IMG/VR virus record: IMGVR_UViG_3300033148_005162
Coordinates: 1 to 50,219 of that record
Strand: one strand, 5' to 3'
Origin: a virus
DNA length: 50,219 bases
Both the position numbers and the translations under genes were made by a program. The notes under the pieces were generated by a model. It made no database searches, was not told the DNA's origin, and was given only the letters and a program-made list of their open reading frames with translations. Positions 34,654-42,868 of the stretch are shown here, in pieces; position 1 is the stretch's first letter, and each line of letters starts with the position of its first letter.

Positions 34654-35200
34654 TTTCCACCTCCGGTATTTTCTCTATTTCATCAATATGTTTTTGTATT
34701 TCCGGATAATCTGCAGGATTGAACGAGATTAATATATGGGTTTTGTTAAACGGTTTTAATTCTTTTTTTTCAGGCTTTCCAACATTTTCCGTATTTACAG
34801 TAAAATCAACATTATCTAATAGATCATTAAAATTCATTTCATCAACTAAATCTTCATCATTAAATCTAATTTCTTTGATTATACTTTCAATATCATCTGT
34901 AAAAAATCCAGTTATTGTATTACTATTTAATGCAACATTGAGTGCTTTTTCTTCGATTTCGGATACATCGACTATTGCAACGTCAACATGAGTTTCACCC
35001 TGTTCTGTTAATATGCCAAGACGCTGATGTCCACTGATAATATTGTGAGTTCGCTTATTAACAACTATCGGTTGAACATTGCCAAACTTAGAAATAGATT
35101 TTTTTAATCCCTTCCGAGCTTTATCTGTAATATCCCTAGGATTATACTCAGCGGGTTTAAGCTTAGATATTGGCATCTTTTTATATATTATATTATTCAT
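34634..35200 (-). CDS. ParB-like (sulfiredoxin-fold) protein
   Basis: The ATG at 35200 has a GGAAGGAG site, better than an upstream start at 35227. The 188-residue product has the ParB N-domain order: LKPAEYNPRDI (NPR at 20-22), SISKFGNVQPIVVN, IISGHQRL (GHQR at 57-60) and EEKALNVALN (83-92). No helix-turn-helix domain follows, so this is not a partition protein. Domains like this occur next to or fused with DNA methyltransferases in phages, and with PP-loop enzymes as IbrB with IbrA in enterobacterial prophages. Both types of neighbour are present here. Confidence 0.8.
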   Translation of the reverse strand: MNNIIYKKMPISKLKPAEYNPRDITDKARKGLKKSISKFGNVQPIVVNKRTHNIISGHQRLGILTEQGETHVDVAIVDVSEIEEKALNVALNSNTITGFFTDDIESIIKEIRFNDEDLVDEMNFNDLLDNVDFTVNTENVGKPEKKELKPFNKTHILISFNPADYPEIQKHIDEIEKIPEVEIEQSSN

Positions 35201-35627
35201 CGGAAAAACTCCTTCCATTTTTAACATTTATTAATACAATCTTTTTCGTATTCTCCCTCAGAGATGTCTAATTCGGATTGAATTATAAATCAAACTAGTC
35301 AATCTTATTATATTAGAGTTATGTTCGACTATTACTACTATCTACATACACTAGCAATAATATAATAGATAATAGAATATATAACAAAATATATTATATA
35401 ACAATATATAATTTTATATTACATTAAGATAGCCGACTATAGTTACTTTCTTTTATATCAAAATTAGAAACTGGTATGAACCTAGCGAACGATTTTATAA
35501 ATCCCATAATTCGCCTCTAATACGCCGTCTATTGAAAAAACTAAGTAGAGGGCATACTAAAAATCATACATAAAAGAAAATAAGCCAACACAGGTCAAAT
35601 AAATGAGGCAAACACATATATCCTCTC
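35201..35627. other. AT-rich intergenic region of about 430 bp
   Basis: No credible gene is visible. The middle (about 35360-35420) is almost pure A+T with repeated TATATAACAA-like words. A weak minus-strand promoter, TTGACC (35593-35598), 17 bases, TTTTAT (35570-35575), lies just after the RusA gene and could serve the ParB/methyltransferase/radical SAM genes. I looked for a tRNA and found none. Confidence 0.5.
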
Positions 35628-36044
35628 TCATTTGGTTGTTGAAATTTTTATTTCTACCCGTTCCGCATTCTCCGTATATCTCTTTTGTATAACGGCAGAA
35701 ACAATTTGATTGTCGTTTCGAAATAATATTTTTTCGGTTGCGTCTGTAATACATTTTGCCAGATTGTCATAATCAGATCGTCCAATACACCAATACGGCT
35801 GTTTAGTTTTATCTTTCTCTTTTTTAGATTTGGATAATTGAAAGAAAAAAATACATGTCAGGACTAGGGGGCCGTCTAACGGTATTTTAGGGCGAACTTT
35901 TAACGCTTCTAATCTTACCCGCTCTTCCCATTTTTTGGTAGATGCAGGTGTGTATGTGAGGGGGAATTTCATCCCCCTTTTCTGAACTACACGCGGACGT
36001 GCCTTGGGCACTATCTTGCCATACACTGTGAATGATATAGTCAT
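35628..36044 (-). CDS. RusA-type Holliday junction resolvase
   Basis: The 138-residue protein has the RusA pattern: a GKIVPKARPRVV start, YTPASTKKWEERVR, then GRSDYDNLAKCITDA with two aspartates (D91, D93) and a third in RNDNQI (D111), followed by a basic strand. The enzyme cuts four-way DNA junctions made during recombination and packaging. Size is normal for the family. It closes the replication/recombination block. AGGAAC site. Confidence 0.85.
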   Translation of the reverse strand: MTISFTVYGKIVPKARPRVVQKRGMKFPLTYTPASTKKWEERVRLEALKVRPKIPLDGPLVLTCIFFFQLSKSKKEKDKTKQPYWCIGRSDYDNLAKCITDATEKILFRNDNQIVSAVIQKRYTENAERVEIKISTTK

Positions 36045-36086
36045 TTCCGTTCCTATTTTTTTATATTCTCTATTTAGAACGATAAA

Positions 36087-36257
36087 TCATTTTTTTTCAT
36101 CTTTTTGAGAAAATGTACAATTTGATTTATCGATATTATTGTTTTCTTTCACACAATCTTTTATTGCAAATGGCGACTCACAATATAGACATTGCCAGCG
36201 AGCTTCAACCTCATCCCATCTTTCTCTTGATCCGCAAACTTTACAATAATTCATCAT
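36087..36257 (-). CDS. Small zinc-ribbon protein, 56 residues
   Basis: This short gene starts with ATGATG behind a perfect AGGAGG site. The product has two CxxC pairs (CKVCG near the start and CLYCE at 23-26) that should hold one zinc ion, followed by a charged tail. Small zinc ribbons of this kind are common in phage replication operons, with unknown partners. It lies between RusA and the HTH gene. Confidence 0.75.
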   Translation of the reverse strand: MMNYCKVCGSRERWDEVEARWQCLYCESPFAIKDCVKENNNIDKSNCTFSQKDEKK

Positions 36258-36289
36258 ATTGATTCCTCCTTTTTTTTGGTTAATAATAC

Positions 36290-36370
36290 TTAATCCTTCA
36301 GGATTTTTTTACTTTTTTTCAACGCCTCATTCATTAATGATGCTATTTTCATTAAAGCTAAATTTGCCAT
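36290..36370 (-). CDS. Possible 26-residue peptide sharing the tail of the upstream HTH protein
   Basis: An ATG frame of 26 codons contains LMNEALKKSKK, repeating the MNEALKK end of the HTH protein next to it. The repeat also exists at the DNA level (21 identical bases). There is no ribosome site. It could be a remnant of a duplicated gene end, and not a real gene. Confidence 0.25.
   Translation of the reverse strand: MANLALMKIASLMNEALKKSKKILKD
36292..36310 (+). terminator. Short hairpin with T-tract facing the plus strand
   Basis: AATCC-TTCA-GGATT is followed directly by five more T residues on the plus strand. The stem is only 5 bp but the loop is tight. On the minus strand there is no U-run after the stem. 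Confidence 0.35.
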
Positions 36371-36399
36371 TTTATTATCTATATCGTACAAACCTATTT

Positions 36400-36576
36400 T
36401 TATTTTTTCAACGCCTCATTCATCTTTAGCATATTGGGATTATTCATTCCGCCACGCGGTTTAATTTTAATCCCCTGTGATATTAGGTAAGCTTTTACAG
36501 TAGGTCTGTTTGTATTATATAGTTTAGCAATTTTTTCTAGACTGTGTGTATGATATAATTCAATCCATTCCGGCAC
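36400..36576 (-). CDS. Small helix-turn-helix protein
   Basis: I place the start at GTG 36576, which follows a GGAGG site and lies two bases after the PP-loop gene stop; an earlier TTG would overlap that gene. The 58-residue product has a helix-turn-helix pattern (LEKIAKLYNTNRPTVKAYLISQG) like resolvase- or homeodomain-type DNA-binding proteins, then a short basic tail with GGMNNPNM. It may regulate or target the neighbouring PP-loop enzyme. Confidence 0.6.
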   Translation of the reverse strand: MPEWIELYHTHSLEKIAKLYNTNRPTVKAYLISQGIKIKPRGGMNNPNMLKMNEALKK

Positions 36577-36578
36577 GA

Positions 36579-37283
36579 TTAATTCCTCCAACTGAAATTG
36601 TCTTTTTTATTCCATAATTTAATTTGATTTTCATTCGCTTTACGGAATTCTTCTAGTGTGATTTGATCATTCCATCCAAAACCAGAACGTTTCAAAGATT
36701 GTCTTTCCCATTCTTCTGCAATTTTATACAATATCGGATGATATACATATAATCCAAACCAATCCGATTTACGTTGATTAAAACAGCAGAAACATGACAC
36801 ATTTGTACGCCATCGATATACCGAATTTAGCATATTATGTTTTTTGCATAACGCCATGACATCTCTTTTACTCCAACCTTCCGTATATAACGGATATATA
36901 TTTTCACACCCGATAACACGTGACTTATTTAAACGTGTTTTATTTTCATCAGCTCTAATACCTATCAATACTTCCTCTATTTTATTTTCTTTAAAAAACA
37001 TATCTTGTGGTTTAATTTTCAATTCTATTGTACACCATCTTTGTCTTCCGGTGGGCAAAAAATATCCCCATTTCACTAAATGATAGAAAAACCCCTTATT
37101 ACTAACCACATGTAGTTTCTTACCAACATGCTGAGCTAATTGAGGTAAAAAATAATAAACTTCCGGTAATTCAACTCCGGTATCAGCAAAAATCATTTCA
37201 AAATTTTCTTTTCTTTCGTGTAGCAGTAAAACTAATGCTGTGCTATCAGCTCCTCCCGAAACAGCTACCATTCGTTTATTCAT
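36579..37283 (-). CDS. PP-loop ATPase of the PAPS reductase family
   Basis: The 234-residue protein has an N-terminal PP-loop, SGGADST (9-15), then FADTGVELPEVYYFL near 33, an RWCTIELKIKP segment near 81, GIRADE-x-R near 108-114 and a cysteine-rich SCFCCFNQR segment (about 164-172). Enzymes of this fold adenylate a substrate or transfer sulfur; relatives include PAPS reductase, DndC and IbrA. A plain sulfate-assimilation role is unlikely because no other pathway gene is present. Its neighbourhood contains a ParB-like gene, as IbrA pairs with IbrB. GGAGGATAG precedes the start. Confidence 0.8.
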   Translation of the reverse strand: MNKRMVAVSGGADSTALVLLLHERKENFEMIFADTGVELPEVYYFLPQLAQHVGKKLHVVSNKGFFYHLVKWGYFLPTGRQRWCTIELKIKPQDMFFKENKIEEVLIGIRADENKTRLNKSRVIGCENIYPLYTEGWSKRDVMALCKKHNMLNSVYRWRTNVSCFCCFNQRKSDWFGLYVYHPILYKIAEEWERQSLKRSGFGWNDQITLEEFRKANENQIKLWNKKDNFSWRN

Positions 37284-37530
37284 CTATCCTCCAACATATA
37301 AAAATCATCCGGAATACAGCTATACGGAATAGACCTTCCCAAGCTAAACCGAATAATACTAGTATTCCGGAGATGATCTCTTTTATTCGTTTTCGATATT
37401 TATCACAAATATCACAATTTAGAATATCGTCATATTTTATTGATTTAATATAATTAGTATATATTAACACTATAGTTGACATTTGACAAGATGAATTATA
37501 ATTATTGTCTAAATATTCTATATACTTCAT
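37276..37530 (-). CDS. Small protein with C-terminal membrane segment
   Basis: The ATG at 37530 overlaps the upstream stop as ATGA and follows an AGGAAC site, so I prefer it to a start at 37557. The 84-residue product has a CDIC pair near its middle and a hydrophobic C-terminal stretch (GILVLFGLAWEGLFRIAVF) able to cross the membrane. Family unknown. Confidence 0.5.
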   Translation of the reverse strand: MKYIEYLDNNYNSSCQMSTIVLIYTNYIKSIKYDDILNCDICDKYRKRIKEIISGILVLFGLAWEGLFRIAVFRMIFICWRIDE

Positions 37531-38315
37531 TTTTGGAGTTCCTGTTTTGACTGCCACGGCTTTGCAGTTATATTTAACTGCTTTTCGATATTTTGCAATA
37601 TATCTGTCTCAAAACTTTCCAAGTCCTGCATTATATTTAAAATTGTAGTTCTTGCTGTTATTATTCCGTTTAAAATTAGTTCGGCATTATATTTTTCTGT
37701 CAAATAGCTTTTCCCGGTATCGGTATTTAACAGTGATTCAATTTCATCTACTGTAATTTTGCCCTGCGATTGTGCCATACCTGCAATTTTTTGCACCTCG
37801 TATAATATGTCTATTAGTGTAGTTAAGATTGATTCTGGAGGCTCTTTAAGTAGTTCTGAAAGATTACGTGGCTTATCTTGCTCAGGGAACGAATCGTTCA
37901 AATCGGTACTTTTTATTTCTGACGATATACGATTATTCTGATTTTTTATAAGTTCAGCAGGTTCTTTTTGTTTTTTATCATCTTTATGTACTATATTCGA
38001 TTCTTCTTTTACCGGTACTTTTTTATCGTTGCCAGTTTCACATCCCTCAACGTTAGTTATTATTGGAATTGAAAAAGAAATAATAGAATGATGCCCGCAA
38101 TGTTCACATTTTATCTTTTTCTTTTCTTCCGGTTCCATGCCTGCGAATCTTGGATGCGCTTTGATTTTATTCAGACAGTATGGGCAAAACGCTTTTGCAT
38201 TTCCAACCGTAGTTAATGCTTTACTTGTTCTATTTGCTTTTTCAATAACATTGAAATGTTCGATTTCAGCTAAAGTATTATCTAGTTTGTGAGTTGTTTT
38301 TTTATTTTCTTTCAT
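37527..38315 (-). CDS. Zinc-ribbon protein with disordered middle
   Basis: The 262-residue protein has a zinc ribbon near the N-terminus (CPYC at 44-47 and CEHCGHH at 70-76), a polar lysine- and serine-rich middle (about 90-150) and a helical C-terminal part. It probably binds nucleic acid or a replication protein. I do not recognise a family. AAGGGA site. Confidence 0.6.
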   Translation of the reverse strand: MKENKKTTHKLDNTLAEIEHFNVIEKANRTSKALTTVGNAKAFCPYCLNKIKAHPRFAGMEPEEKKKIKCEHCGHHSIISFSIPIITNVEGCETGNDKKVPVKEESNIVHKDDKKQKEPAELIKNQNNRISSEIKSTDLNDSFPEQDKPRNLSELLKEPPESILTTLIDILYEVQKIAGMAQSQGKITVDEIESLLNTDTGKSYLTEKYNAELILNGIITARTTILNIMQDLESFETDILQNIEKQLNITAKPWQSKQELQK

Positions 38316-38527
38316 TATTTTTCCCTTTCCATTTCTTCAATTTCTTTTTGCGTTGGTTTTCTGTATACTGTAATTCCTGCTTTTACTCCCTCGGTTCCCG
38401 GTATCGGTATGTTTCCAAGTGTGCTAGCTATTCGAATATTACCGGATTGTGTAATTCCGTATTTTCTTGTTAAGTCAATTTCAAAGTGAAGTGTATCGCC
38501 GGTTGTAGATATTTTTATATTCTGCAT
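38315..38527 (-). CDS. Small protein, 70 residues
   Basis: The product is mostly beta in its first half (KISTTGDTLHFEIDL), with a glycine-rich turn and a charged helix at the end (TQKEIEEMEREK). Start has GGGAGG. The stop overlaps the start of the next gene. No family recognised. Confidence 0.6.
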   Translation of the reverse strand: MQNIKISTTGDTLHFEIDLTRKYGITQSGNIRIASTLGNIPIPGTEGVKAGITVYRKPTQKEIEEMEREK

Positions 38528-38594
38528 AAAACCTCCCTTATCTTTCTTTATAAATTAATAGCAATACCTTCCCTGATGAATAAGGGATTGAGAT

Positions 38595-38849
38595 TTATCT
38601 TTCTTTATAAATTAAAACTCTATACGCTGTATATATTGCGATGATTTGGATTGTACTAAAATACTTGCCGGTTATTATATTAATTATTATTAGGGCACAT
38701 ACGTCGAATATTACTTTTAGTATAAATTTTATACTAACCTTTATTTTTTGCTTTAATATTTTTTTCTGATACTCAATTTGTTGAATTTGCTGTTTTGTTT
38801 TCAGTATTTTCTCTGCATGTTTATTGTTTTTTGTATTTTCCGATTTCAT
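38595..38849 (-). CDS. Small two-helix membrane protein
   Basis: The ATG at 38849 follows a GGGAG site and is preferred to one at 38873 inside the upstream gene. The 84-residue product has a charged coiled-coil N-terminus (about 1-40) and two hydrophobic helices in the second half. Its role is unknown; in an early operon it might modify the host membrane or exclude other phages. Confidence 0.55.
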   Translation of the reverse strand: MKSENTKNNKHAEKILKTKQQIQQIEYQKKILKQKIKVSIKFILKVIFDVCALIIINIITGKYFSTIQIIAIYTAYRVLIYKER

Positions 38850-38850
38850 A

Positions 38851-39363
38851 CTATTCTCCCTTTTCCCTGACAATAGTATTCAATCTATCTTCCCATTTGT
38901 CAAATGTTATTCTATCAAAGAAATCTTTCATATCAAATTTTATCCCCATCGCCATTAATTGCATTTTCGCGATGTCAAATAAATTTTTAGCCTTTGTTAT
39001 TGTTATTTTTGCCTGTTCAATTTGTGCTCTATAATCTTTGATTAAAAAATCGGATAAAATTAAAAATACAATTGATGTTTCAAGAATTGTTGAATTTCCT
39101 GCAGCATCTGTTTTCTGATCCTTTATAAGTCTTTGCAGAAAATCATTCAATTCGATTATTATTCGTCTTATTCTTTCATTTGGCGGCAAACTACACCGTA
39201 TGTTTTTGCTTATTTTATTTATGTTTGAAAGTGCCGCATGTATATCTACACTTATTTTATTCCGTTGTTCGGATTTACATTCCGGCGGACCGTACTTATC
39301 CGTAAAATTATCTATTTGTTCTAATATTAATCGTTTTTTTTGTAATTCTTTATATTGTTCCAT
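38851..39363 (-). CDS. Helical protein of unknown function
   Basis: The 170-residue protein is almost entirely helical and charged. A hydrophobic stretch, ILETSIVFLILSDFLI near residue 95, may be buried in a bundle. It lies between the DUF4406-like gene and a small membrane protein gene. Start has AAAGGAAAC. No family recognised. Confidence 0.55.
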   Translation of the reverse strand: MEQYKELQKKRLILEQIDNFTDKYGPPECKSEQRNKISVDIHAALSNINKISKNIRCSLPPNERIRRIIIELNDFLQRLIKDQKTDAAGNSTILETSIVFLILSDFLIKDYRAQIEQAKITITKAKNLFDIAKMQLMAMGIKFDMKDFFDRITFDKWEDRLNTIVREKGE

Positions 39364-39395
39364 TATATTAGTTTCCTTTATTGATTATTATAAAA

Positions 39396-39836
39396 TTACT
39401 TTATTTTGTCTAAAGAAATATTACTATTAAAATTACATCCTTCCGCTATCATTTTATTAAAATCTTCTGCATTGGGTATTATCTGAAAGTTAGTAAATAC
39501 CGGAATATTCAATTCTAATGCTAATTCTACTTCTCTACATGATCCAATACTATTTGATATAACTCCTGCCAAAACACATAAATCAGCAGTTTTTTCTAAT
39601 ATCGTTAAATATCCGTTGTAAAATAAATCCTCATTTGTGATACCGCCTAAAAATCCTGTATTACGGTGTGGTATTATAGGCATATATCCAATTTTAAGCA
39701 GATGTTTGCCTACGTTCGTTGCACGATTTATATTTTCCAATTTTTCATAATCATATTCAGAGTTATACTGTCCAATTATGTATGCAATTGTTTTTCTTAT
39801 ATAATTCATAGCTATACTTTCCTTCAATTGTTTCAT
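39396..39836 (-). CDS. DUF4406 / nucleoside deoxyribosyltransferase-like protein
   Basis: The product has the Rossmann-like pattern of this group: IAYIIGQYNSEYD, a helix with NRATNVGKHLLKIGYMPIIPH, a TADLCVLAGVISNSIGSCREVELAL segment and an IPVFTN strand. Related enzymes exchange bases on nucleosides; DUF4406 proteins are frequent in phages and often catalytically uncharacterised. It may act on nucleotides or as a sensor. Two starts are possible: 39836 (ATGA overlap with the helicase) and 39809, which has its own AAGGAAAG site and gives 137 residues. Confidence 0.7.
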   Translation of the reverse strand: MKQLKESIAMNYIRKTIAYIIGQYNSEYDYEKLENINRATNVGKHLLKIGYMPIIPHRNTGFLGGITNEDLFYNGYLTILEKTADLCVLAGVISNSIGSCREVELALELNIPVFTNFQIIPNAEDFNKMIAEGCNFNSNISLDKIK

Positions 39837-41557
39837 TGAATACTGTTTTTGAAGTGATCTGGCAGTAACTGTATATTATCAAATAACAATTTTTTTGCCT
39901 GCGCCTCTATTATATATACATCGCAATAATCATCTATGCTTCGCGTTCCTCTCCCCGCCATTTGTATCATTGTTTGTATTGCAATTGATTTATACCATAA
40001 TTTGCCCAATCCACCAGAGCTATAAAGTCTGGTGGAAACTTTTTTATCCGCCAAAGATTCAAAAGGCGCTTTTGCTATTATGATAAATCTTGCAAGATCA
40101 TCATTAAGAGATATACCCCGTTCCATACTTGGAGATACTAATACTAACGGTTCATTAGATTTTTTAAATTTATCTAAAATTTCATTTCTATTTGCAGCTT
40201 CATGTGTTATTAGCCTGTTTTTAAGTTCCGGATTTTTTACACCTATATTCATTACTTCCTGATTTAATTTATAACTAATGCAATGTATTAATCCTTTCCG
40301 ATCCGGATATAATTTTAATATTTCTTCTATCTTATCAGTTATTTTACCTATATCATTTTTGAAATTCTTGTATGACAGATCGCCGGCCGATTGAATATAT
40401 ATTTTTCGCTTATCCGGATTAAACGTACTCGGAATTGAAATATAGTCAATATCTTGTTTTTTTATCCCAAGCGTTTTAGCTAATATATTAATTGGTGGAA
40501 ATGTCGCTGACATTAGTACTATCTTTCCAGGAGCATGATTTGTAAAGAATTCATTCGTAATATCTTCAGTAAGCCAAGTCGGTGTAAATACCCACTTTGT
40601 TCCTCGATTAGTATGCTGTTCCATCTGTAACCAAGTATCATCTACATACTTAACAAAAAGTTTTAATTGAAACATCATACGTTCTAGTATCTTCTTTTTC
40701 TTCATAGCATTTAATAGCATTGTACTTCCAGGTTGCATAGTCCATATCGAAGATTTTAAATCATACAATATATCTTTTACAATTTCTACAGCATCTTTTG
40801 CCCATGCTTTCCATTCCGGAATAGATGCTTCGCTTGAGGTTGTTTTGTATTTAGGCATTTTAAGTCCAGTTTCCGCTGACATCCTTTGTGTAATAGTCAA
40901 TGATATGAAATTTGTCAATACATTTTCAAGACAATCGGCTTCATCGCAAATCAGATTTGGTATCCCGGAGAATCTGCCAACGAAATTTGTCTCGGTAAAA
41001 TAATATGAATAATTTAAAATTCTCATATCATGTTTTAGTGTTTCTTCTTTTGCTTTGTTATATTGACATTCAGGAATACATTTTCTTGCAATACAATTAT
41101 CTGCTGTTGTCTTTCCGGTTTTATCCGCTCCACAAAGATAGTTAGCTCGACCTTTTAATATTTTAAATTCCGGATATGGAAAATCTTGTATAATTTGTTC
41201 TTGCAATGCTTTTGTTTGTACGAGGTATATAATTCCTCTGTGCAGTTTATCCCGGAAGTGGAGCATCTTTCCTGCTACGGCACCCACAAGAGATTTTCCC
41301 GATCCGGTCGGACCTTCAATTACTATAATTCTTTTTTCGCTTTCTACGATAAATTCTATCGCTTCGATTTGTCCAGGTCTAAATTCCTTATCTCGGTAAT
41401 TACTAAAGAATTTATCTTTTACATCATCCGGCGATAGTAATGCAGCATTATCTAATACTCTTATATTGCGAATTGGACTAATAATTTCAGATTCGATTTC
41501 TTTAGTTTCATGATCACTAAAACTATTAAGCAATTCTACATCCTCATTATTATTCAT
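39833..41557 (-). CDS. XPD/DinG-type Fe-S helicase
   Basis: The 574-residue protein is a superfamily 2 helicase: FRPGQIEAI near residue 59, Walker A GPTGSGKS (82-89), four cysteines that should hold a 4Fe-4S cluster (C142, C155, C160, C164), the DEAD box (205-208), LMSATFPP near 343 and the QMAGRGTR motif near 540. Enzymes of this type unwind DNA 5' to 3' in repair and replication restart. It is the only clear helicase in the window, so it may open the DNA for phage replication. AAGGGGA site. Confidence 0.85.
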   Translation of the reverse strand: MNNNEDVELLNSFSDHETKEIESEIISPIRNIRVLDNAALLSPDDVKDKFFSNYRDKEFRPGQIEAIEFIVESEKRIIVIEGPTGSGKSLVGAVAGKMLHFRDKLHRGIIYLVQTKALQEQIIQDFPYPEFKILKGRANYLCGADKTGKTTADNCIARKCIPECQYNKAKEETLKHDMRILNYSYYFTETNFVGRFSGIPNLICDEADCLENVLTNFISLTITQRMSAETGLKMPKYKTTSSEASIPEWKAWAKDAVEIVKDILYDLKSSIWTMQPGSTMLLNAMKKKKILERMMFQLKLFVKYVDDTWLQMEQHTNRGTKWVFTPTWLTEDITNEFFTNHAPGKIVLMSATFPPINILAKTLGIKKQDIDYISIPSTFNPDKRKIYIQSAGDLSYKNFKNDIGKITDKIEEILKLYPDRKGLIHCISYKLNQEVMNIGVKNPELKNRLITHEAANRNEILDKFKKSNEPLVLVSPSMERGISLNDDLARFIIIAKAPFESLADKKVSTRLYSSGGLGKLWYKSIAIQTMIQMAGRGTRSIDDYCDVYIIEAQAKKLLFDNIQLLPDHFKNSIQ

Positions 41558-41559
41558 TA

Positions 41560-41838
41560 CTAATCCCCTTGGTTAGTTTCTTCGATGAATTTATCAATTT
41601 CCTTCCTAATCTTCTTTAATCGTTCTAATAATCTTTTTTCATTACCTTTAAATTCGTAATAGTGTTTTTGTTTTTTATCGTATTCATGCCGACATTTTTT
41701 ACACATACTGGATTTTCCGTCAGCATTTCTCTTATCATTATGAAATTCATCCAAAGACTTTTCTACTTTGCATTTTCTACACATTTTACTTTTCGGCCCT
41801 TCGTCATAATTCAATTGATTTATATTTTTATTATCCAT
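41560..41838 (-). CDS. Small zinc-finger protein, 92 residues
   Basis: CRKC and CKKC pairs (20-23 and 46-49) surround a LDEFHNDKRNADGKS segment, a zinc-finger type frequent in phage replication regions and next to HNH enzymes. The second half is a charged helix. The gene lies between the helicase and the octamer-repeat tract. AGGACA site. Confidence 0.7.
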   Translation of the reverse strand: MDNKNINQLNYDEGPKSKMCRKCKVEKSLDEFHNDKRNADGKSSMCKKCRHEYDKKQKHYYEFKGNEKRLLERLKKIRKEIDKFIEETNQGD

Positions 41839-42155
41839 TGTCCTATACCAAATTTTATTAACACGCTAATACATTAATACAATAATACATTATTTTATAT
41901 ATGCTTTTTTCTGTTCCCCTATTATAATAATAAGTGTACACCGTAGGGAAGTTTTTGCATCTCTTAATACAATAATACTTTAATACTTTAATACCTTATT
42001 ACTTTATTACTTTATTATTGTTGTTTTTATGTTCTTTAATACATTAATACCTTATTACATTAATACCTTATTACACTATTATATATATGTTAATACATTA
42101 TTACATTAACACTCTAATACATTAATACAATAATACGTTATTACATTATCACATT
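41839..42155. repeat. Octamer-periodic AATAC/TTAC repeat tract (candidate origin)
   Basis: Three blocks (about 41865-41900, 41964-42017 and 42035-42154) are made of a degenerate 8-bp unit, TTAATACx alternating with TTATTACx, roughly 25-30 units. Between the first two blocks lies a short GC-richer island with CCCTA...TAGGG arms. No gene is present. Short direct repeats next to the helicase and recombination genes suggest a replication origin or partition site. It is not a CRISPR: units are too short and have no spacers. Confidence 0.75.
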
Positions 42156-42377
42156 TTATATTCCCATATCAACTGACATATTAGAAAATAGTATATTATT
42201 ACATCTTACACAAAAAAGAGTCATCTTACGTTTAGGGATATCTTTTCTGCGTTGATGTAATCTATAAAACCCCTGCTTAGGAAATATATACATTCCGCAA
42301 TGATAACAATTTCCTGCATGTTTATTAATTGTAATTTTATCTCTATCCAAAATAGTTTTTTGTTTTTCAATTTTCAT
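42156..42377 (-). CDS. Small zinc-finger protein, 73 residues
   Basis: Two CxxC pairs (CYHC at 24-27 and CVRC near 56-59) with a basic stretch between (HQRRKDIPKRK) suggest a nucleic-acid-binding zinc finger. The start shares one base with the RHH-like gene stop. It borders the octamer-repeat tract, so an origin-binding role is conceivable. Confidence 0.65.
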   Translation of the reverse strand: MKIEKQKTILDRDKITINKHAGNCYHCGMYIFPKQGFYRLHQRRKDIPKRKMTLFCVRCNNILFSNMSVDMGI

Positions 42378-42868
42378 TATTTGTACCTCGCAACTTTTTT
42401 TAATTCGGTTTTATACTGCTCCATTTCTATTACTATGTTATTTTTATTTTTTATACTACTTGCTAATATCTTTTTTTGTAAAACATTTACCTCTTCTAAT
42501 AATTCTTGCTGGCGTTCTGTTGCAGCTATTCGATTTAACTGATTTAATATTTCTCTTAATTCAGTTACTTCATGTACGTTCTGCTCCATTATTTCGATAG
42601 CAACATGACAGCCTACAGCTATAAGACTCCTCAATAATGCTGATTTACTTTTAAACCAACCCTTTGGTGCCTTTTCATGAATTCCCTCTATGACATCTAT
42701 TAATGCCGGTCGCACCCGTATATTTATAGGTGCACTATGACCTTTCCGATCTACTCCAGGTACCCCATGTAAAAATAGATTTAGCAATTCTTTCGATCTT
42801 TCATCTTTATATTTTTCCTCTGCGTCTTGTTTTCCCCAATTACTATTATTTTTTCCTTTTATTTTCAT
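42377..42868 (-). CDS. Ribbon-helix-helix-like DNA-binding protein
   Basis: The 163-residue protein has a strand (PINIRVRP at 47-54) followed by two helices (ALIDVIEGIHEKAP and SALLRSLIAVGCHVA), the layout of ribbon-helix-helix DNA-binding domains, and a long C-terminal coiled coil. It may bind the nearby repeats or a promoter. It overlaps the ERCC4 gene stop as ATGA and has a GAGGG site. Confidence 0.55.
   Translation of the reverse strand: MKIKGKNNSNWGKQDAEEKYKDERSKELLNLFLHGVPGVDRKGHSAPINIRVRPALIDVIEGIHEKAPKGWFKSKSALLRSLIAVGCHVAIEIMEQNVHEVTELREILNQLNRIAATERQQELLEEVNVLQKKILASSIKNKNNIVIEMEQYKTELKKVARYK

Noticed and set aside
35557-35754. Minus-strand frame of 65 codons overlapping the RusA gene
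   Set aside because: It lies mostly inside RusA in another frame and has no ribosome site or recognisable features.
41839-42155. CRISPR array
   Set aside because: Units of 8 bp without spacers and no cas1 or cas2; the Cas4-like nuclease is part of the recombination operon.
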